This document shows, piece by piece, positions 1 through 10,111 of a DNA stretch of 64,000 nucleotides. The stretch is taken from positions 744,001-808,000 of the forward strand of contig CP066886.1 in assembly GCA_016745315.1 (NCBI GenBank), read 5' to 3'. A program made the translations under genes and the position numbers. How positions within the stretch are numbered: the stretch's first letter is position 1; each line of letters starts with the position of its first letter. Source of the stretch: Arthrospira sp. PCC 9108. GTDB taxonomy: Bacteria > Cyanobacteriota > Cyanobacteriia > Cyanobacteriales > Microcoleaceae. Under the pieces are notes generated by a model. The model ran no database searches. It was not told where the DNA came from and worked only from the letters and a program-made list of their open reading frames with translations.

Positions 1-1
1 T

Positions 2-460
2 GCCATGGCTTTAGAAGAGGCTGGTTGGTTTGACAAAGTGCCTATTAATATCTACGGTACTGATGCTTCACCTCGGTCAATTAGTAAGGCTAAGGAGGGA
101 CTATATCGACAATATTCATTTCGGGCAACTCCTCCTAAAATTCAGGACAAATATTTTGACAAAGAAGGTAATAATTGGCGGATTAAACCGAGTATTCATA
201 AGCGAATTACTTGGCAAGTTGCCAATATTACTTGCCCTCATGAAATGGCTAATTTTAGAAATATTAACTTTATTTTTTGTCGAAATATTTTTATATATTT
301 TTCCGATCAATCCATCCAGAAAACTGTCAAACTACTCTCGGAAAGAATGGCAGAATCTGGTTATTTATTTGTGAGTGCATCTGAGTCCCTGTTAAAGTTT
401 GAAACTGATTTTAAATTGGTGGATATTAGGCAAGCATTTGCCTATCAAAAAAAACGTTAA
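2..460 (+). CDS. cheR: CheR-type MCP glutamate methyltransferase, C-terminal part
   Basis: The frame is open at the left edge of the window, so this is only the last ~152 residues of a larger gene. The visible part is the SAM-dependent methyltransferase domain of CheR, which methylates glutamates on chemoreceptors. Support is the segment with GTDASPRSISKA (adenine/ribose side of the SAM fold) and IFCRNIFIYFS, the hallmark CRN-x-x-IYF motif, followed by the closing strand GYLFVSASES. It ends 46 bp before cheB on the same strand, so the methylase/demethylase pair is intact as a set. The ATG at position 5 is internal, not the true start. The family assignment is strong; the upstream domain content cannot be seen. 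Confidence 0.88.
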   Translation, partial: AMALEEAGWFDKVPINIYGTDASPRSISKAKEGLYRQYSFRATPPKIQDKYFDKEGNNWRIKPSIHKRITWQVANITCPHEMANFRNINFIFCRNIFIYFSDQSIQKTVKLLSERMAESGYLFVSASESLLKFETDFKLVDIRQAFAYQKKR

Positions 461-469
461 CTGACCTGA

Positions 470-499
470 TATAATATAAAATATAGAGCTACAGAGGAG
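470..499 (+). promoter_or_regulatory. -10-like box and ribosome binding site before cheB
   Basis: TATAAT at 470-475 is followed by GAGGAG at 494-499. The Shine-Dalgarno supports the ATG at 507 (7-nt gap). A second ATG at 502 opens a two-codon reading (ATGAGATGA) that overlaps the cheB start; it is probably without function. Whether the -10 box is used, or cheB is read through from cheR, cannot be told. Confidence 0.4.
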
Positions 500-506
500 C
501 CATGAG

Positions 507-1556
507 ATGAAAAATATTATTCGAGTTTTGATTGTAGATGATTCAGCATATGTCCGTAAGGTGATTAGACAAATGCTGTCTCGTAGTCCCTTTATTGAGG
601 TCGTTGATGTCGCCCATGACGGTGCGGATGCTTTGGAAAAAATTGAAAAGCTGGGCGACCAGGTGGATGTCGTTACCTTGGATTTATTGATGCCTAAAAT
701 GGACGGTGTGGAGTTTATTAAACACCAAATGGCACGCCGTCCCCTACCAGTGATTGTGGTCAGTATTGCTAATGAAGGAGGCGAGAAATTTCTGGCGGCT
801 TTGGATGCTGGGGCGGTGGATTTTGTCCATAAACCTACGGCCCTCGCTACGGAAAAAATGTTTGATATTAGTGATGAATTAATCGCGAAAGTGAAAACAG
901 CCTCGACTGTCCCTATTCAATGTCTCACTAATATTCATGAATTTCCTTCATCAACACCATTACCTCGCCCTCCTATTAGTTCAGGAAAAATTGAATTGGT
1001 GGCGATCGGAATTTCTACAGGGGGCCCTCAAGCCTTGGCGTTCTTAATTCCTCAATTGCCGGAAAATTTGCCAGTTCCGGTGGTGGTGGTTTTGCATATG
1101 CCTGTGGGATACACTAATATGTACGCCCAACGCCTAGATCGTCTTTGTTCTCTTGATGTTAAAGAGGCTCAAGCTGGAGATGTGGTGCGCCCAGGTGAGG
1201 TGCTAATTGCTCAGGCTGGACACCATCTGAGTTTTAAACGCAATCATGATCAAAATGTAATTGTCCATTTGCACACTAAACCTTTTGATTTACCTCACCG
1301 TCCATCGGTGGATGTCATGTTTCAATCGGCGGCGGAGATCTATAAAGACCGGGTTTTGGGTGTGGTTATGACTGGAATGGGATCTGATGGTAAACAAGGT
1401 GCCGCTTGGATTAAGTCCCACGGTGGCTCGGTTTTTACGGAAGCTGAGGAAAGCTGTGTGGTCTATGGGATGCCTAGAACAGTTGTAGAAGCTGGTTTGA
1501 GCGATCGCAGTATTCCCCTTAATCAGATGGCTAAGGCGATCGTAGATGCTTTATAA
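507..1556 (+). CDS. cheB: CheB protein-glutamate methylesterase/glutaminase
   Basis: This is a full-length 349-residue CheB. The receiver domain (about 1-125) shows the acidic pair D11/D12, the phosphoacceptor D59 in VTLDLLMP and the signature K109. A short linker leads to the methylesterase domain (about 160-349), with catalytic S170 in GISTGG, H197 in VVLHMP and D294 in TGMGSDG. It removes methyl groups from receptors and is activated by phosphorylation from a CheA-type kinase. It lies between cheR and a CheC-like gene, so the three form an adaptation cassette for a taxis or pilus-control pathway. All catalytic residues are present and the length is normal. Confidence 0.96.
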   Translation: MKNIIRVLIVDDSAYVRKVIRQMLSRSPFIEVVDVAHDGADALEKIEKLGDQVDVVTLDLLMPKMDGVEFIKHQMARRPLPVIVVSIANEGGEKFLAALDAGAVDFVHKPTALATEKMFDISDELIAKVKTASTVPIQCLTNIHEFPSSTPLPRPPISSGKIELVAIGISTGGPQALAFLIPQLPENLPVPVVVVLHMPVGYTNMYAQRLDRLCSLDVKEAQAGDVVRPGEVLIAQAGHHLSFKRNHDQNVIVHLHTKPFDLPHRPSVDVMFQSAAEIYKDRVLGVVMTGMGSDGKQGAAWIKSHGGSVFTEAEESCVVYGMPRTVVEAGLSDRSIPLNQMAKAIVDAL

Positions 1557-1591
1557 ATTTAAATGTTCTTTAGGGTTTGGGAGTTCTCGTG

Positions 1592-2221
1592 ATGCTGCTC
1601 ACAGAAAAACAACAGAATGCGCTCATTGGATTTATCAATATGATATTATCCAGACGACCAGCAAGTTCCTTGTCAGCATTAATTCAATGTCCGGTGATTT
1701 TGGATGTTTCTAATGTTTGGCTGTATCCTCTGAGTAAATGTAAAACCGAATTTGCTGACTGCTTTGCTAATGAGGTGGCTAATGTCCGTCAAACTTTGTC
1801 TGGTTCCTTGTCGGGAGATGCCTTAATACTTCTTGACTATCCCGTGGCAGTAATGTTAACTAATTTACTCCGACACAATTCGAGACAACCTATTGAACAT
1901 CTGAATATTTCTGCCTGTGAAGTTTTGACAGAAGTTGGCAATATTTTACTGAGTAGTTTTCTAGGGATTTTAGGGAACTTAATGGGAAGTATGATTACCG
2001 TTTCCGAGCAGTCATTTTCCATTGACCCCCTAGAATCAATGATTAATTCTCTGATTTTAGAACATCAAGAAATTCGCTATGTTTTAGTTGTCAAAACTAA
2101 ATTTATTCTCTGTGATAACTCATTGGAAGCATACTTGTTTTTTGTATCTGGGGTTATGCCTCTATCTTGTATGATTAGAGGCATTGAGTCTGTCAGCAAT
2201 GTGGCAGTTTCTAGGGTTTAG
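1592..2221 (+). CDS. CheC-like phosphatase family protein
   Basis: A protein of about 209 residues with a CheC/CheX-type signature: E-x-LTEVGNILLSSFLGILG, the E-x-x-x-N helix that in CheC-family phosphatases contacts the acyl phosphate of CheY. Only one clear copy of the motif is seen, so it is nearer CheX or a single-site CheC. I chose the ATG at 1592; in-frame TTG (1577) and GTG (1589) codons would add up to five residues. It starts 35 bp after cheB and is probably co-transcribed with it. The family role is dephosphorylation of response regulators; here that is inferred from the motif and the cheR-cheB context. Confidence 0.72.
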   Translation: MLLTEKQQNALIGFINMILSRRPASSLSALIQCPVILDVSNVWLYPLSKCKTEFADCFANEVANVRQTLSGSLSGDALILLDYPVAVMLTNLLRHNSRQPIEHLNISACEVLTEVGNILLSSFLGILGNLMGSMITVSEQSFSIDPLESMINSLILEHQEIRYVLVVKTKFILCDNSLEAYLFFVSGVMPLSCMIRGIESVSNVAVSRV

Positions 2222-2224
2222 ATA

Positions 2225-2738
2225 ATGTGGGGAATCTCTAATTATAACTCATCAGGAGAAAAGGCAGTCGAAAACATAGCAGATATCCGGGAAGTTAACC
2301 ATCTTGATCAACAATTACATAATTCCTTTCAAAACAAATTTTTAATCGAACCATCACTAACCAGGCTGTTAGTCAGTTTTCAGGCGAAAAAAACTCAACC
2401 TATTTATCGTTGGTATAAGTATAAGGAAGCCTTTTCCGCATCTCTAGTTCAACTGTTATTTGCAAAATATGGATTGACTCAAGGCAAAATTTTAGACCCC
2501 TTTGCAGGTAGTGATATATGTATGTAAAAAATCCGAACTAATGGGAATTAATAATGTACAATCTATCCTAGCTTTAGGTGAACTGAAAGGAGCCATAGAA
2601 CCAGCGGGAGCTGATGAACATTGTCAAACAGCACAAGCATCACTAAATCGGATTCGACAAGCATTATATCAAGTGGGATATTCTCCTTATACCTTCTTGG
2701 GAAATTGGGGAGCAACTAGAAAATGGGACGCTCAATAA
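2225..2738 (+). pseudogene. DNA methyltransferase fragment, frameshifted and truncated
   Basis: The first frame (2225-2527) reads RWYKYKEAFS followed by KILDPFAGS, the SAM-binding motif I of N4/N6 DNA methyltransferases. Just after it, where DPFAGSGT is expected, the frame breaks. A second frame (from about 2502) seems to continue the fold (KKSELMGINN, resembling the next strand of such enzymes) and stops at 2738. The target-recognition and catalytic (D/N/S)PPY parts are absent. It begins 4 bp after the CheC-like gene, so an insertion or deletion brought it there. The parent could be a restriction-modification or orphan methylase. Confidence 0.6.
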
Positions 2739-2879
2739 TGCCGCTAATCTGAATCGAGAAAATCAAGTAGCATCTATTTCTCGGTGGCTGTGCGATCTGT
2801 AGGAGTTGGATTTGAGATCTGGACTGGCTAAAAAAACGTTACAATTTTTGATAGTTCCCAAACTCATCAATTTGATCTC

Positions 2880-3617
2880 ATGAGCGAAACCCTACAAACA
2901 CAACTCTATGAAATTGCACAATTTGCTAATACCCTAGTGCGCGAACAACTAACCCATGTGGGATGGCCAAGCATTCTCATCCTGTTGGCTGCTGGTTTGC
3001 TAACCAGTCTGACCCCCTGTATGCTGTCTATGTTACCGATTACGATTGGCTATATTGGTGGATATGAAAACCAAAATCGCACCACAGCAGCTATTCAGTC
3101 TACCTGGTTTGCTTTGGGACTAGCAACTACTTTAGCGGGATTGGGGGTTTTTGCGTCTCTGGTGGGACAAGTTTATGGTCAGATTGGCTGGGGTTTACCG
3201 ATTGTGGTGAGTGCGATCGCCATTTTGATGGGATTGAACCTTTTAGAAGCCTTACCCCTGCAACTTCCGGCTTTTGATACCATGGGGTGGATTCCTGAAA
3301 AGCTCCCCCATTCTGCGCGTTCTTATCTGTTGGGGTTAACTTTTGGTTTGGTGGCTTCTCCCTGTAGTACCCCGGTGTTAGCGACGATTCTGGCTTGGGT
3401 TTCTACCACTGGCGATGTCCTTCTGGGGGGGGCGTTGCTGCTGTCTTACGCTGTGGGTTATGTGGCTCCCTTGATTTTGGCGGGTACATTTACGGCTACT
3501 ATTAAAAGGTTGCTGGCTTTGCGTCAGTGGTCGGGTTGGATTACTCCCGCTAGTGGTGTTTTGCTGGTAGGGTTTGGGGTGTTTTCTCTGTTGTACCGAC
3601 TGGCTCCGATCGCCTAG
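2880..3617 (+). CDS. ccdA: CcdA, thiol:disulfide interchange membrane protein for cytochrome c maturation
   Basis: A 245-residue membrane protein with about six transmembrane segments. The two conserved cysteines of the DsbD-beta/CcdA family are present: C47 in TSLTPCMLS and C162 in VASPCSTP. CcdA passes reducing equivalents from the cytoplasmic thioredoxin pool across the thylakoid or plasma membrane so that the CxxCH cysteines of apocytochrome c stay reduced. It is followed after 28 bp by ccs1 on the same strand, the usual pairing for system II (Ccs) cytochrome c biogenesis in cyanobacteria. It is intact and of normal length. Confidence 0.94.
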   Translation: MSETLQTQLYEIAQFANTLVREQLTHVGWPSILILLAAGLLTSLTPCMLSMLPITIGYIGGYENQNRTTAAIQSTWFALGLATTLAGLGVFASLVGQVYGQIGWGLPIVVSAIAILMGLNLLEALPLQLPAFDTMGWIPEKLPHSARSYLLGLTFGLVASPCSTPVLATILAWVSTTGDVLLGGALLLSYAVGYVAPLILAGTFTATIKRLLALRQWSGWITPASGVLLVGFGVFSLLYRLAPIA

Positions 3618-3645
3618 TTAACTTTTGTAAAATCTTGATTTAATT

Positions 3646-5016
3646 ATGACTGCTAAAGATGTGGTTTTCTCTAAACTTTATAGTTGGGGAACAGCACCCA
3701 GAAAATTTGTCCGTAAAGAATTAGTTCCGGTGTTGGCGGATTTGCGATTAGCGATTGTTTTATTGTTAGCGATCGCCATTTTTAGCATCTCTGGAACTGT
3801 TATAGAACAGGGACAGTCCGCCGCCTTTTATCAAGCTAACTACCCAGAAGATCCGGCTTTGTTTGGCTTTTTAACCTGGAAGGTATTACTATTTATAGGG
3901 TTAGATCATGTTTACCGGACTTGGTGGTTTTTATCAATCCTAATTGTCTTTGGCTCTAGTCTGACAGCCTGCACTTTCACCCGTCAGTTACCGACCTTAA
4001 AATCGGCACAACGTTGGCAATATTACGACAAGGAAAAACAGTTTAAAAACTTGGCTTTAAGTGCCGAGGTAAACAATGTATCCCTAGACCATCTCAAACA
4101 GACCTTAGAAAGCCGTCGTTATCTAGTCTTTCAAGAGGGAAATAAACTCTATGCTCGCCGAGGTATAATTGGCCGGATTGGACCCATTGTAGTTCACGCT
4201 AGTATGTTGATTATTTTGGCGGGTTCAATTGTGGGTTCAATGACGGGTTTTATAGCTCAAGAACTTGTCCCTAGTGGGAATCTATTTGGGATTCAAAATA
4301 TCCTAGATGCGGGGCCGTTTTCTCAGTCTAAAATGCCCCAAGATTGGGCGGTTAAAGTCAATCGCTTTTGGATTGATTATACACCAGATGGAACTATCGA
4401 TCAATTTTATTCTGATTTGTCGGTAGTAGACCGGGAGGGAAAAGAACGCGATCGCCAAACTATTCATGTTAATAAACCCCTACGTTATGATGGTATCACC
4501 TTTTATCAAGCTGATTGGGGAATTGCTGGGGTGCGGGTTCGGATCAATCGTTCTCCGGTGCTACAACTACCAATGGCGCAACTAGACACTGGGGGAAAAG
4601 GTCGCATTTGGGGAACTTGGGTTCCCACCAAAACTGATTTGAGTGAGGGAGTCTCCCTGCTGGCGAAAGATTTACAGGGAACAGTGTTAATTTATGACAA
4701 TGATGGTCAGTTAGCCTCAACAGTCCGCGAGGGTATGTCTATTGACATCAATGGTGTCACCCTCTATGTTGATGAGGTGGTGGGAAGTACAGGATTGCAA
4801 ATTAAAGCTGATCCAGGTATTCCGATTGTTTATTTAGGATTTGGATTACTGATGATTAGTGTATTAATGAGTTATGTATCTCATTCCCAAATTTGGGGAC
4901 TCCAACAGGGTGACAGGCTTTATATTGGCGGTAAAACTAACCGCGCTAAGGTAGCGTTTGAGCGAGAAGTGGTGGCGCTATTAGACAAAATCGAGTCGGA
5001 ACAAACCATCAGCTAA
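3646..5016 (+). CDS. ccs1: Ccs1/ResB cytochrome c biogenesis protein
   Basis: A 456-residue Ccs1 (CcsB/ResB). There are N-terminal transmembrane helices around residues 30-55 and 80-115, a third at about 180-200 (VVHASMLIILAGSIVG), a large lumenal domain (about 200-395) and a final helix near 395-410 followed by a cytoplasmic tail. The conserved NKPLRYDGITFYQADWG stretch is characteristic. With CcsA, Ccs1 forms the system II heme lyase that delivers and ligates heme to c-type cytochromes such as cytochrome f and c6. Its place directly behind ccdA supports the role. Confidence 0.94.
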   Translation: MTAKDVVFSKLYSWGTAPRKFVRKELVPVLADLRLAIVLLLAIAIFSISGTVIEQGQSAAFYQANYPEDPALFGFLTWKVLLFIGLDHVYRTWWFLSILIVFGSSLTACTFTRQLPTLKSAQRWQYYDKEKQFKNLALSAEVNNVSLDHLKQTLESRRYLVFQEGNKLYARRGIIGRIGPIVVHASMLIILAGSIVGSMTGFIAQELVPSGNLFGIQNILDAGPFSQSKMPQDWAVKVNRFWIDYTPDGTIDQFYSDLSVVDREGKERDRQTIHVNKPLRYDGITFYQADWGIAGVRVRINRSPVLQLPMAQLDTGGKGRIWGTWVPTKTDLSEGVSLLAKDLQGTVLIYDNDGQLASTVREGMSIDINGVTLYVDEVVGSTGLQIKADPGIPIVYLGFGLLMISVLMSYVSHSQIWGLQQGDRLYIGGKTNRAKVAFEREVVALLDKIESEQTIS

Positions 5017-5022
5017 ACTATC

Positions 5023-5060
5023 ATTCCCCCTCTACATAAGCCAGTTTTGGGGGGGATTTT
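5023..5060 (+). terminator. Probable rho-independent terminator after ccs1
   Basis: A C5 tract (5026-5030) pairs with a G7 tract (5049-5055), flanked by ATT and followed by TTTT, seven bases past the ccs1 stop. The loop is rather long, so confidence is moderate. Confidence 0.5.
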
Positions 5061-5123
5061 ATGCTCAATTTCCATGATAATTTTTGATTAAATATACCAT
5101 CAATATCCAGGTTTATTTACAGG

Positions 5124-7522
5124 GTGGTAATTGCCAAAATTTATGGTATTTTAAAGTTAATTATTTTTGAAAATTACCGATTCAATACTGAAGATATACT
5201 GCAGCCAAATTGTGATTATCCTAATCTTTTATCTGCAAATATTATGCTGGTTAAAAAGTTCAACCAAGCCATTATAACACTATTCGGAAATACCTCTATT
5301 AGTACAATTTTAATTGTGCCATTTGTAGTCCAAGTAGTGGGAGCGACCGGATTGGTGGGTTATTTATCGTTCCGCACAGGAAAAAGTGCGATCGCCGATT
5401 TAGCGAACCAATTAATCGAAGAAGTAAGCGATCGCATTTACCAAAACCTAGAATTATACCTAGAAATTCCGGCTAAGATAAACCCAAAAAAACTGGATGC
5501 GATCGAGTTAGGATTTGGAGAATATGATTAATATTATCGAACCAGAGACAGATTTTAGCTTCTATTATTATCATACTAATGACCAAAGCGATCGCACTAC
5601 TGTACAAGCCATAGTCGAGAACGCAGACCCACGCAAGCACACCATTTATATCACAGCCAAAGAAGCTGGTCAAGCCATCTGGAGTGATGTTTATATCTCC
5701 TACTTATAACCCACGCTACTTTTAAGCCATCTTTATCCAGTCTATGATGATAGTAATAACTTCCAAGGTGTATTAATTTCAACCTTACGTCTAGATCATA
5801 TTTCGGAATTTCTCCATAGCCTTAGTATTGGGAAGTCTGGACAAGCATTTATTATCAAACGTGACGGGACTTTCTTGGCAACTTCCACCTGAGAATTACC
5901 CTTGACCATTGATGAAGAAGAACGCCGAGAATTAATGAATGGTTACCAAAGCAATAATCCCATTAATCAAGCAACGGCTAAAGATTTATTTAATACATTT
6001 GGCGACCTCAAAACTCTAGGGAGTAACCAAAATAATGAGTTGCGATTGAATGAAAATCTGTACTTTGTGAAAGTTAGACCTTTACAGGATGAGTATAATT
6101 TAGATTGGCTGATTGTTGTAGTTGTACCAGAGTCAGATTTTATGTCCGAAATCAACGCTAATATTCGCACTACTATTAAACCTGTTGGTGCGATGATTGT
6201 GGCAATTATTATTGGTATGATAACAGCTAGGTGGATTACTTTGCCAATTTCCCGCCTCAATATCGTCGCCAGTAATGTAGCCAAAGGAGACTGGAAACTG
6301 TCCCTATATCTGCAAAGAAATGATAGTACAGCAGTCATTTCAAGATTTAACCACCCTCAATGAATAGACTCACCAAATTTTTAAACGTTATTCCGGTAGG
6401 AGTAGCTATTTATGCACCGAATGGCGAGCTAATTTATTTTAACAAAACCACCGAATATTTACTCTCACTTGAGGAGGTGAGAGACTTATAAAACCATACT
6501 TTCCAGCTAAATAATTATATTAATCAAGGGGGAAGTAATCAATTATCAAGAGTTATCAATCCTCCCTATTATAGAGCCTTACAATGTGAAAATATGGTGT
6601 CTAATTATCTATAAATTCAAGTAAGCGATCCCCGTATTACCTGAGAACTGAGAGCAGCTATTATTGTGGAAAAACAAGGCAATATTATCTATGAAATTAG
6701 GGGATTGACATTAATGAAAACCAAAAACCTGCCAAATTTTATCATAAATTGCGGCTCTAAACCAAGGTTTAAAAGCCGAAAATTTCGCCTGAAAACCGAA
6801 TTAAAAGTAGCTCAAAAACTGCCATACATGATTTTACCGAAACCGGAATAATTAGCAGAAATATCTAACTTGGAGGCAGCCGGATTTATGGAGCCAGCGG
6901 ACGAAGTTGGGGGAGATTATTATGAGATAATACTAGAGTCCAATGGCAGATCAACAGTAGGTATTGGTGATGTAACCGGACATGGTTTAGAAAGGTGTTA
7001 ATGCTGATGACACCAACAGCAGCTCGGACTTAATCAGCCTGACCATAAGCCGATCAAGTAAAGTTTTTAAATGGAATTAACCAGGTAATTTATAGTAATG
7101 GTATGCCGATGAGAAACTATAAAAATTTAACCCTGTCTTTTTTAACATTTCCAGATGATAAATTTCATTTAACCGGACAGCATGAAAGTTGAATTGTAGT
7201 TCGTAACCATGGAGAAGTCGAACAAATTGATAGAATGGACTTAGGGTTTCTGATAGGTTTATAAGAAAATATCTCAGATTTTATTAATCAGCTAGAGGTG
7301 AAAGTCAATCCAGGAGAAGTGATGGTTTTATATACCGATGGTATCCCGGAAGCCGTTAATGAGCAACAGGAAATGTATGGTATGGAGCGGACTTTGTGGA
7401 GTGCTTCAGGAAAACCAAACCGCCACGAGTCAGTTGATAGTATTTGTGAAAGGGTAGCTAAAGATGTCAAGCAATTTATCGGCACACAAAAGCTGTTAGA
7501 TGATATAACCTTAGTAGTTTAA
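5124..7522 (+). pseudogene. Decayed Cache-HAMP-PAS-SpoIIE (PP2C) phosphatase
   Basis: Pieces of one signalling protein can be followed across frames. 5124-5531: N-terminal membrane helix and start of a Cache sensor. 5515-5709 and about 5710-5890: rest of the Cache domain (DPRKHTIYITAKEAGQAIWSD, then GQAFIIKRDGTFLATST). 5902-6363: end of Cache, second membrane helix and HAMP (ITARWITLPISRLN). About 6360-6720: a PAS-like stretch (IPVGVAIYAPNGELIYFN). About 6849-7522: a SpoIIE/PP2C domain (GFMEPADEVGGDYYE, GIGDVTGHGLE, VLYTDGIPEA). At least nine premature stops and several small deletions break the frame. The intact form would be a sensor-controlled phosphatase of anti-sigma antagonists. No functional product is likely. 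Confidence 0.82.
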
Positions 7523-7629
7523 AAAAAAATAGCATAGCCGGAGTAGAGACCGACTCAGGAAGCCGAGATCCATGCTAATGTTAAAATCTAGTCAACAGAT
7601 ATCCTAGATATGCACTCAGGATCTAAGCT

Positions 7630-7788
7630 ATGGCTGTACTACTTACCTGGATCGCGCTAATTCTGAGCATTCTGCTAACAGAGACATTTTGGCTAGACCC
7701 TCTGAGCTTTCTTAATTGGCTACACCTACCGAATTGGACTGGGTTAGCATTTGTGGGGTTAATTGTGGCTTGGTGTCTTGGGGAATAG
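7630..7788 (+). CDS. Small hydrophobic membrane protein (52 aa), unknown
   Basis: A 52-residue reading frame starts at ATG 7630 and ends with TAG at 7786-7788. It reads as two hydrophobic segments (about 4-18 and 38-50, ending FVGLIVAWCLGE) joined by a Trp/Leu/Pro-rich linker. It ends 24 bp before mrdA on the same strand, which suggests co-transcription. I do not recognise a family. It could be a small envelope protein or a chance frame; the hydrophobic pattern and tight spacing favour a real gene. Confidence 0.45.
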   Translation: MAVLLTWIALILSILLTETFWLDPLSFLNWLHLPNWTGLAFVGLIVAWCLGE

Positions 7789-7812
7789 GTACTAACTTGC
7801 CCAAAAAATAGT

Positions 7813-9633
7813 ATGTTGTATCAGAGATTTATTTCAAGGTCTATGGTGCGTCAACTGTCTTTTAACCCTAGGGTCCATTTTACTAGTAGCGATCGCCCGA
7901 CTGTCCGCAAGGAAGCGCCGCGACCGCTGTATCGTGTTTTACTATTAATGCTGGTAGCCACAGGATTGATAGGTTTGCAGGTTCATCGGCTGGTACAACT
8001 GCAACTGGTGAAGGGAGCAGAAAACCGACTGAGAGCGGAAGACAACCGTATCCGGCTGATTCCAGTCCCCTCAAATCGGGGTCGAATTCTCGATCGCAAT
8101 GGTACAGCCATAGCCGATAACCACCAAGTGCGGGGGGTTTTTTTCTGGCCAAGGGAAAAGACCCCAGAACAGTGGAAACAAGCGGCTAACCAACTGAGTG
8201 AGTTACTCGATGTACCAGCACACAGCATTTTAAACGAACTAGAACGCATCGGCTACCAATCCGCCACCTCAGTCCGCATTAGCAATCATCTGACTCCAGA
8301 AGCCTTTATCTGGTTAGCGGAAAATGCCGAGAAGATGTCCGGGGTGGAAATTAGGATGGAGTCGAGTCGCCACTATCCCCACGGTAATTTAGCAGCTCAA
8401 GTAGTTGGCTACATTGGGGAAGCCAACCTACAAGAATTAAAAGCTAACCCCGATTGGCCAATGGGCATGGTAGTAGGACAGTTGGGGATTGAAGCCTTAG
8501 CCAATAAAGATTTAGTGGGAGTGTGGGGCGCTCGCTTGGTGGAAGTGAATGCCAAAAACGAGGAACTGCGGATCTTTGGTGAGAAATCCTCTCAAGGGGG
8601 TACAGACGTACAACTAACCATAGATATCAATCTGCAGAGAGTGGCGGAACAGGCTCTGGGACAGCGACGGGGAGCAGCAGTAGCCCTGAATGTGAAAACT
8701 GGGGAAGTGTTAGCAATGGCGAGTAGTCCACGATTTGACCCTAATTTATTTACTCGCCCCATTACCCCCCAACAATGGGAAGAACTCCAAGGGTTAGACC
8801 ATCCGTTTCTGAATCGCGCCTTACAGGGATATCCCCCCGGAAGTACATTTAAGATTGTTTCGGCTGCTGCTGGTATGGCTTCTGGCCATTTTAGTCCAGG
8901 TTCGGTAATTGCGACCTCAGATTCAATTACTATTGGTGGGATTGCCTTTAAAGAACATAGTGGCGGGCTTGGGATAATTGGGTTTCGGGATGCTTTAGCC
9001 TTTAGTAGTAATACCTTTTTCTATCGCCTGGGGATGGCCATTGGCCCGGAAACCATGGCTAAATGGGCTAGAAATTTCGGGATTGGTACTACGGATTTAA
9101 CATTGTTGGGGTTAACGGAGGGATCTAGTGGATGGGTTCCTACGCCGGAAGACAAGGAAAAAATCTTTGGGGAACCCTGGTATTTGGGGGATACTGTCAC
9201 GATGTCTATTGGTCAAGGGTCGGTACTAGCTACCCCTCTGGAGTTGGCGGTGATGGTATCGGCGATCGCCAATGGTGGACAGCGAGTTAAACCCCATTTA
9301 CTCTCTTCGATGACTAATACTCCCGCTACCCAACCTGTACCCACGGGATTGGCTCCTGATGCGATTAAAAAAATTCGAGAGGGGTTAGTTGCTACGGTCC
9401 AGTATGGAACCGCTCAGGTAATGAATGGTGGTAGTATCCCTTTAACTGGCGGAAAAACGGGAACTTCTGAGGTTTGGGGACAGCGATCGCACTCGGTTTA
9501 TGTGGCTTTTGGTGCTGCGGATCAAGCAGAAATTGCCATTGCTGTAGTCGTGGAAAATGGCGGTTTTGGCTCTAAGGCGGCGGCTCCGGTAGCTCTGGAG
9601 ATGTTCCAAACCTACTTTGCTGATAGAAAATAA
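7813..9633 (+). CDS. mrdA: Penicillin-binding protein 2 (peptidoglycan DD-transpeptidase)
   Basis: A 606-residue class B PBP, probably PBP2 (MrdA). An N-terminal cytoplasmic tail and one membrane anchor (about 41-58) are followed by the dimerisation domain (NRGRILDRNG near 88-97) and the transpeptidase domain with the three active-site motifs: S344-T-F-K347, S398-S-N400 and K548-T-G550. The enzyme crosslinks peptidoglycan during side-wall elongation with RodA-type glycosyltransferases. All catalytic residues are intact. The assignment to PBP2 rather than FtsI rests on overall sequence feel and length, not a comparison. Confidence 0.9.
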   Translation: MLYQRFISRSMVRQLSFNPRVHFTSSDRPTVRKEAPRPLYRVLLLMLVATGLIGLQVHRLVQLQLVKGAENRLRAEDNRIRLIPVPSNRGRILDRNGTAIADNHQVRGVFFWPREKTPEQWKQAANQLSELLDVPAHSILNELERIGYQSATSVRISNHLTPEAFIWLAENAEKMSGVEIRMESSRHYPHGNLAAQVVGYIGEANLQELKANPDWPMGMVVGQLGIEALANKDLVGVWGARLVEVNAKNEELRIFGEKSSQGGTDVQLTIDINLQRVAEQALGQRRGAAVALNVKTGEVLAMASSPRFDPNLFTRPITPQQWEELQGLDHPFLNRALQGYPPGSTFKIVSAAAGMASGHFSPGSVIATSDSITIGGIAFKEHSGGLGIIGFRDALAFSSNTFFYRLGMAIGPETMAKWARNFGIGTTDLTLLGLTEGSSGWVPTPEDKEKIFGEPWYLGDTVTMSIGQGSVLATPLELAVMVSAIANGGQRVKPHLLSSMTNTPATQPVPTGLAPDAIKKIREGLVATVQYGTAQVMNGGSIPLTGGKTGTSEVWGQRSHSVYVAFGAADQAEIAIAVVVENGGFGSKAAAPVALEMFQTYFADRK

Positions 9634-9712
9634 CCACCCACCCAACCGGGTAACACCAAACCCTGTTAGGTAAGAGGTTTCAGGCGGTGGCTACTTCCTC
9701 GGCGGGATATGT

Positions 9713-9744
9713 ATAAATTTTGATAATCATAATCAAAAATTTAT
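9713..9744. repeat. AT-rich inverted repeat
   Basis: ATAAATTTTGAT (9713-9724) is mirrored by ATCAAAAATTTAT (9732-9744), with one extra A, around a 7-nt centre. It lies between mrdA and the small gene at 9821. It could be a regulator site or a weak bidirectional terminator. Confidence 0.5.
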
Positions 9745-9820
9745 ATAAGTAAACCCTGGCGTTATAGCGATCGCCTTGCTAAATTAAATCTATAGCAACC
9801 GAGGAGGAGCCATAGGAGAT

Positions 9821-10092
<272 letters not shown>

Positions 10093-10111
<19 letters not shown>
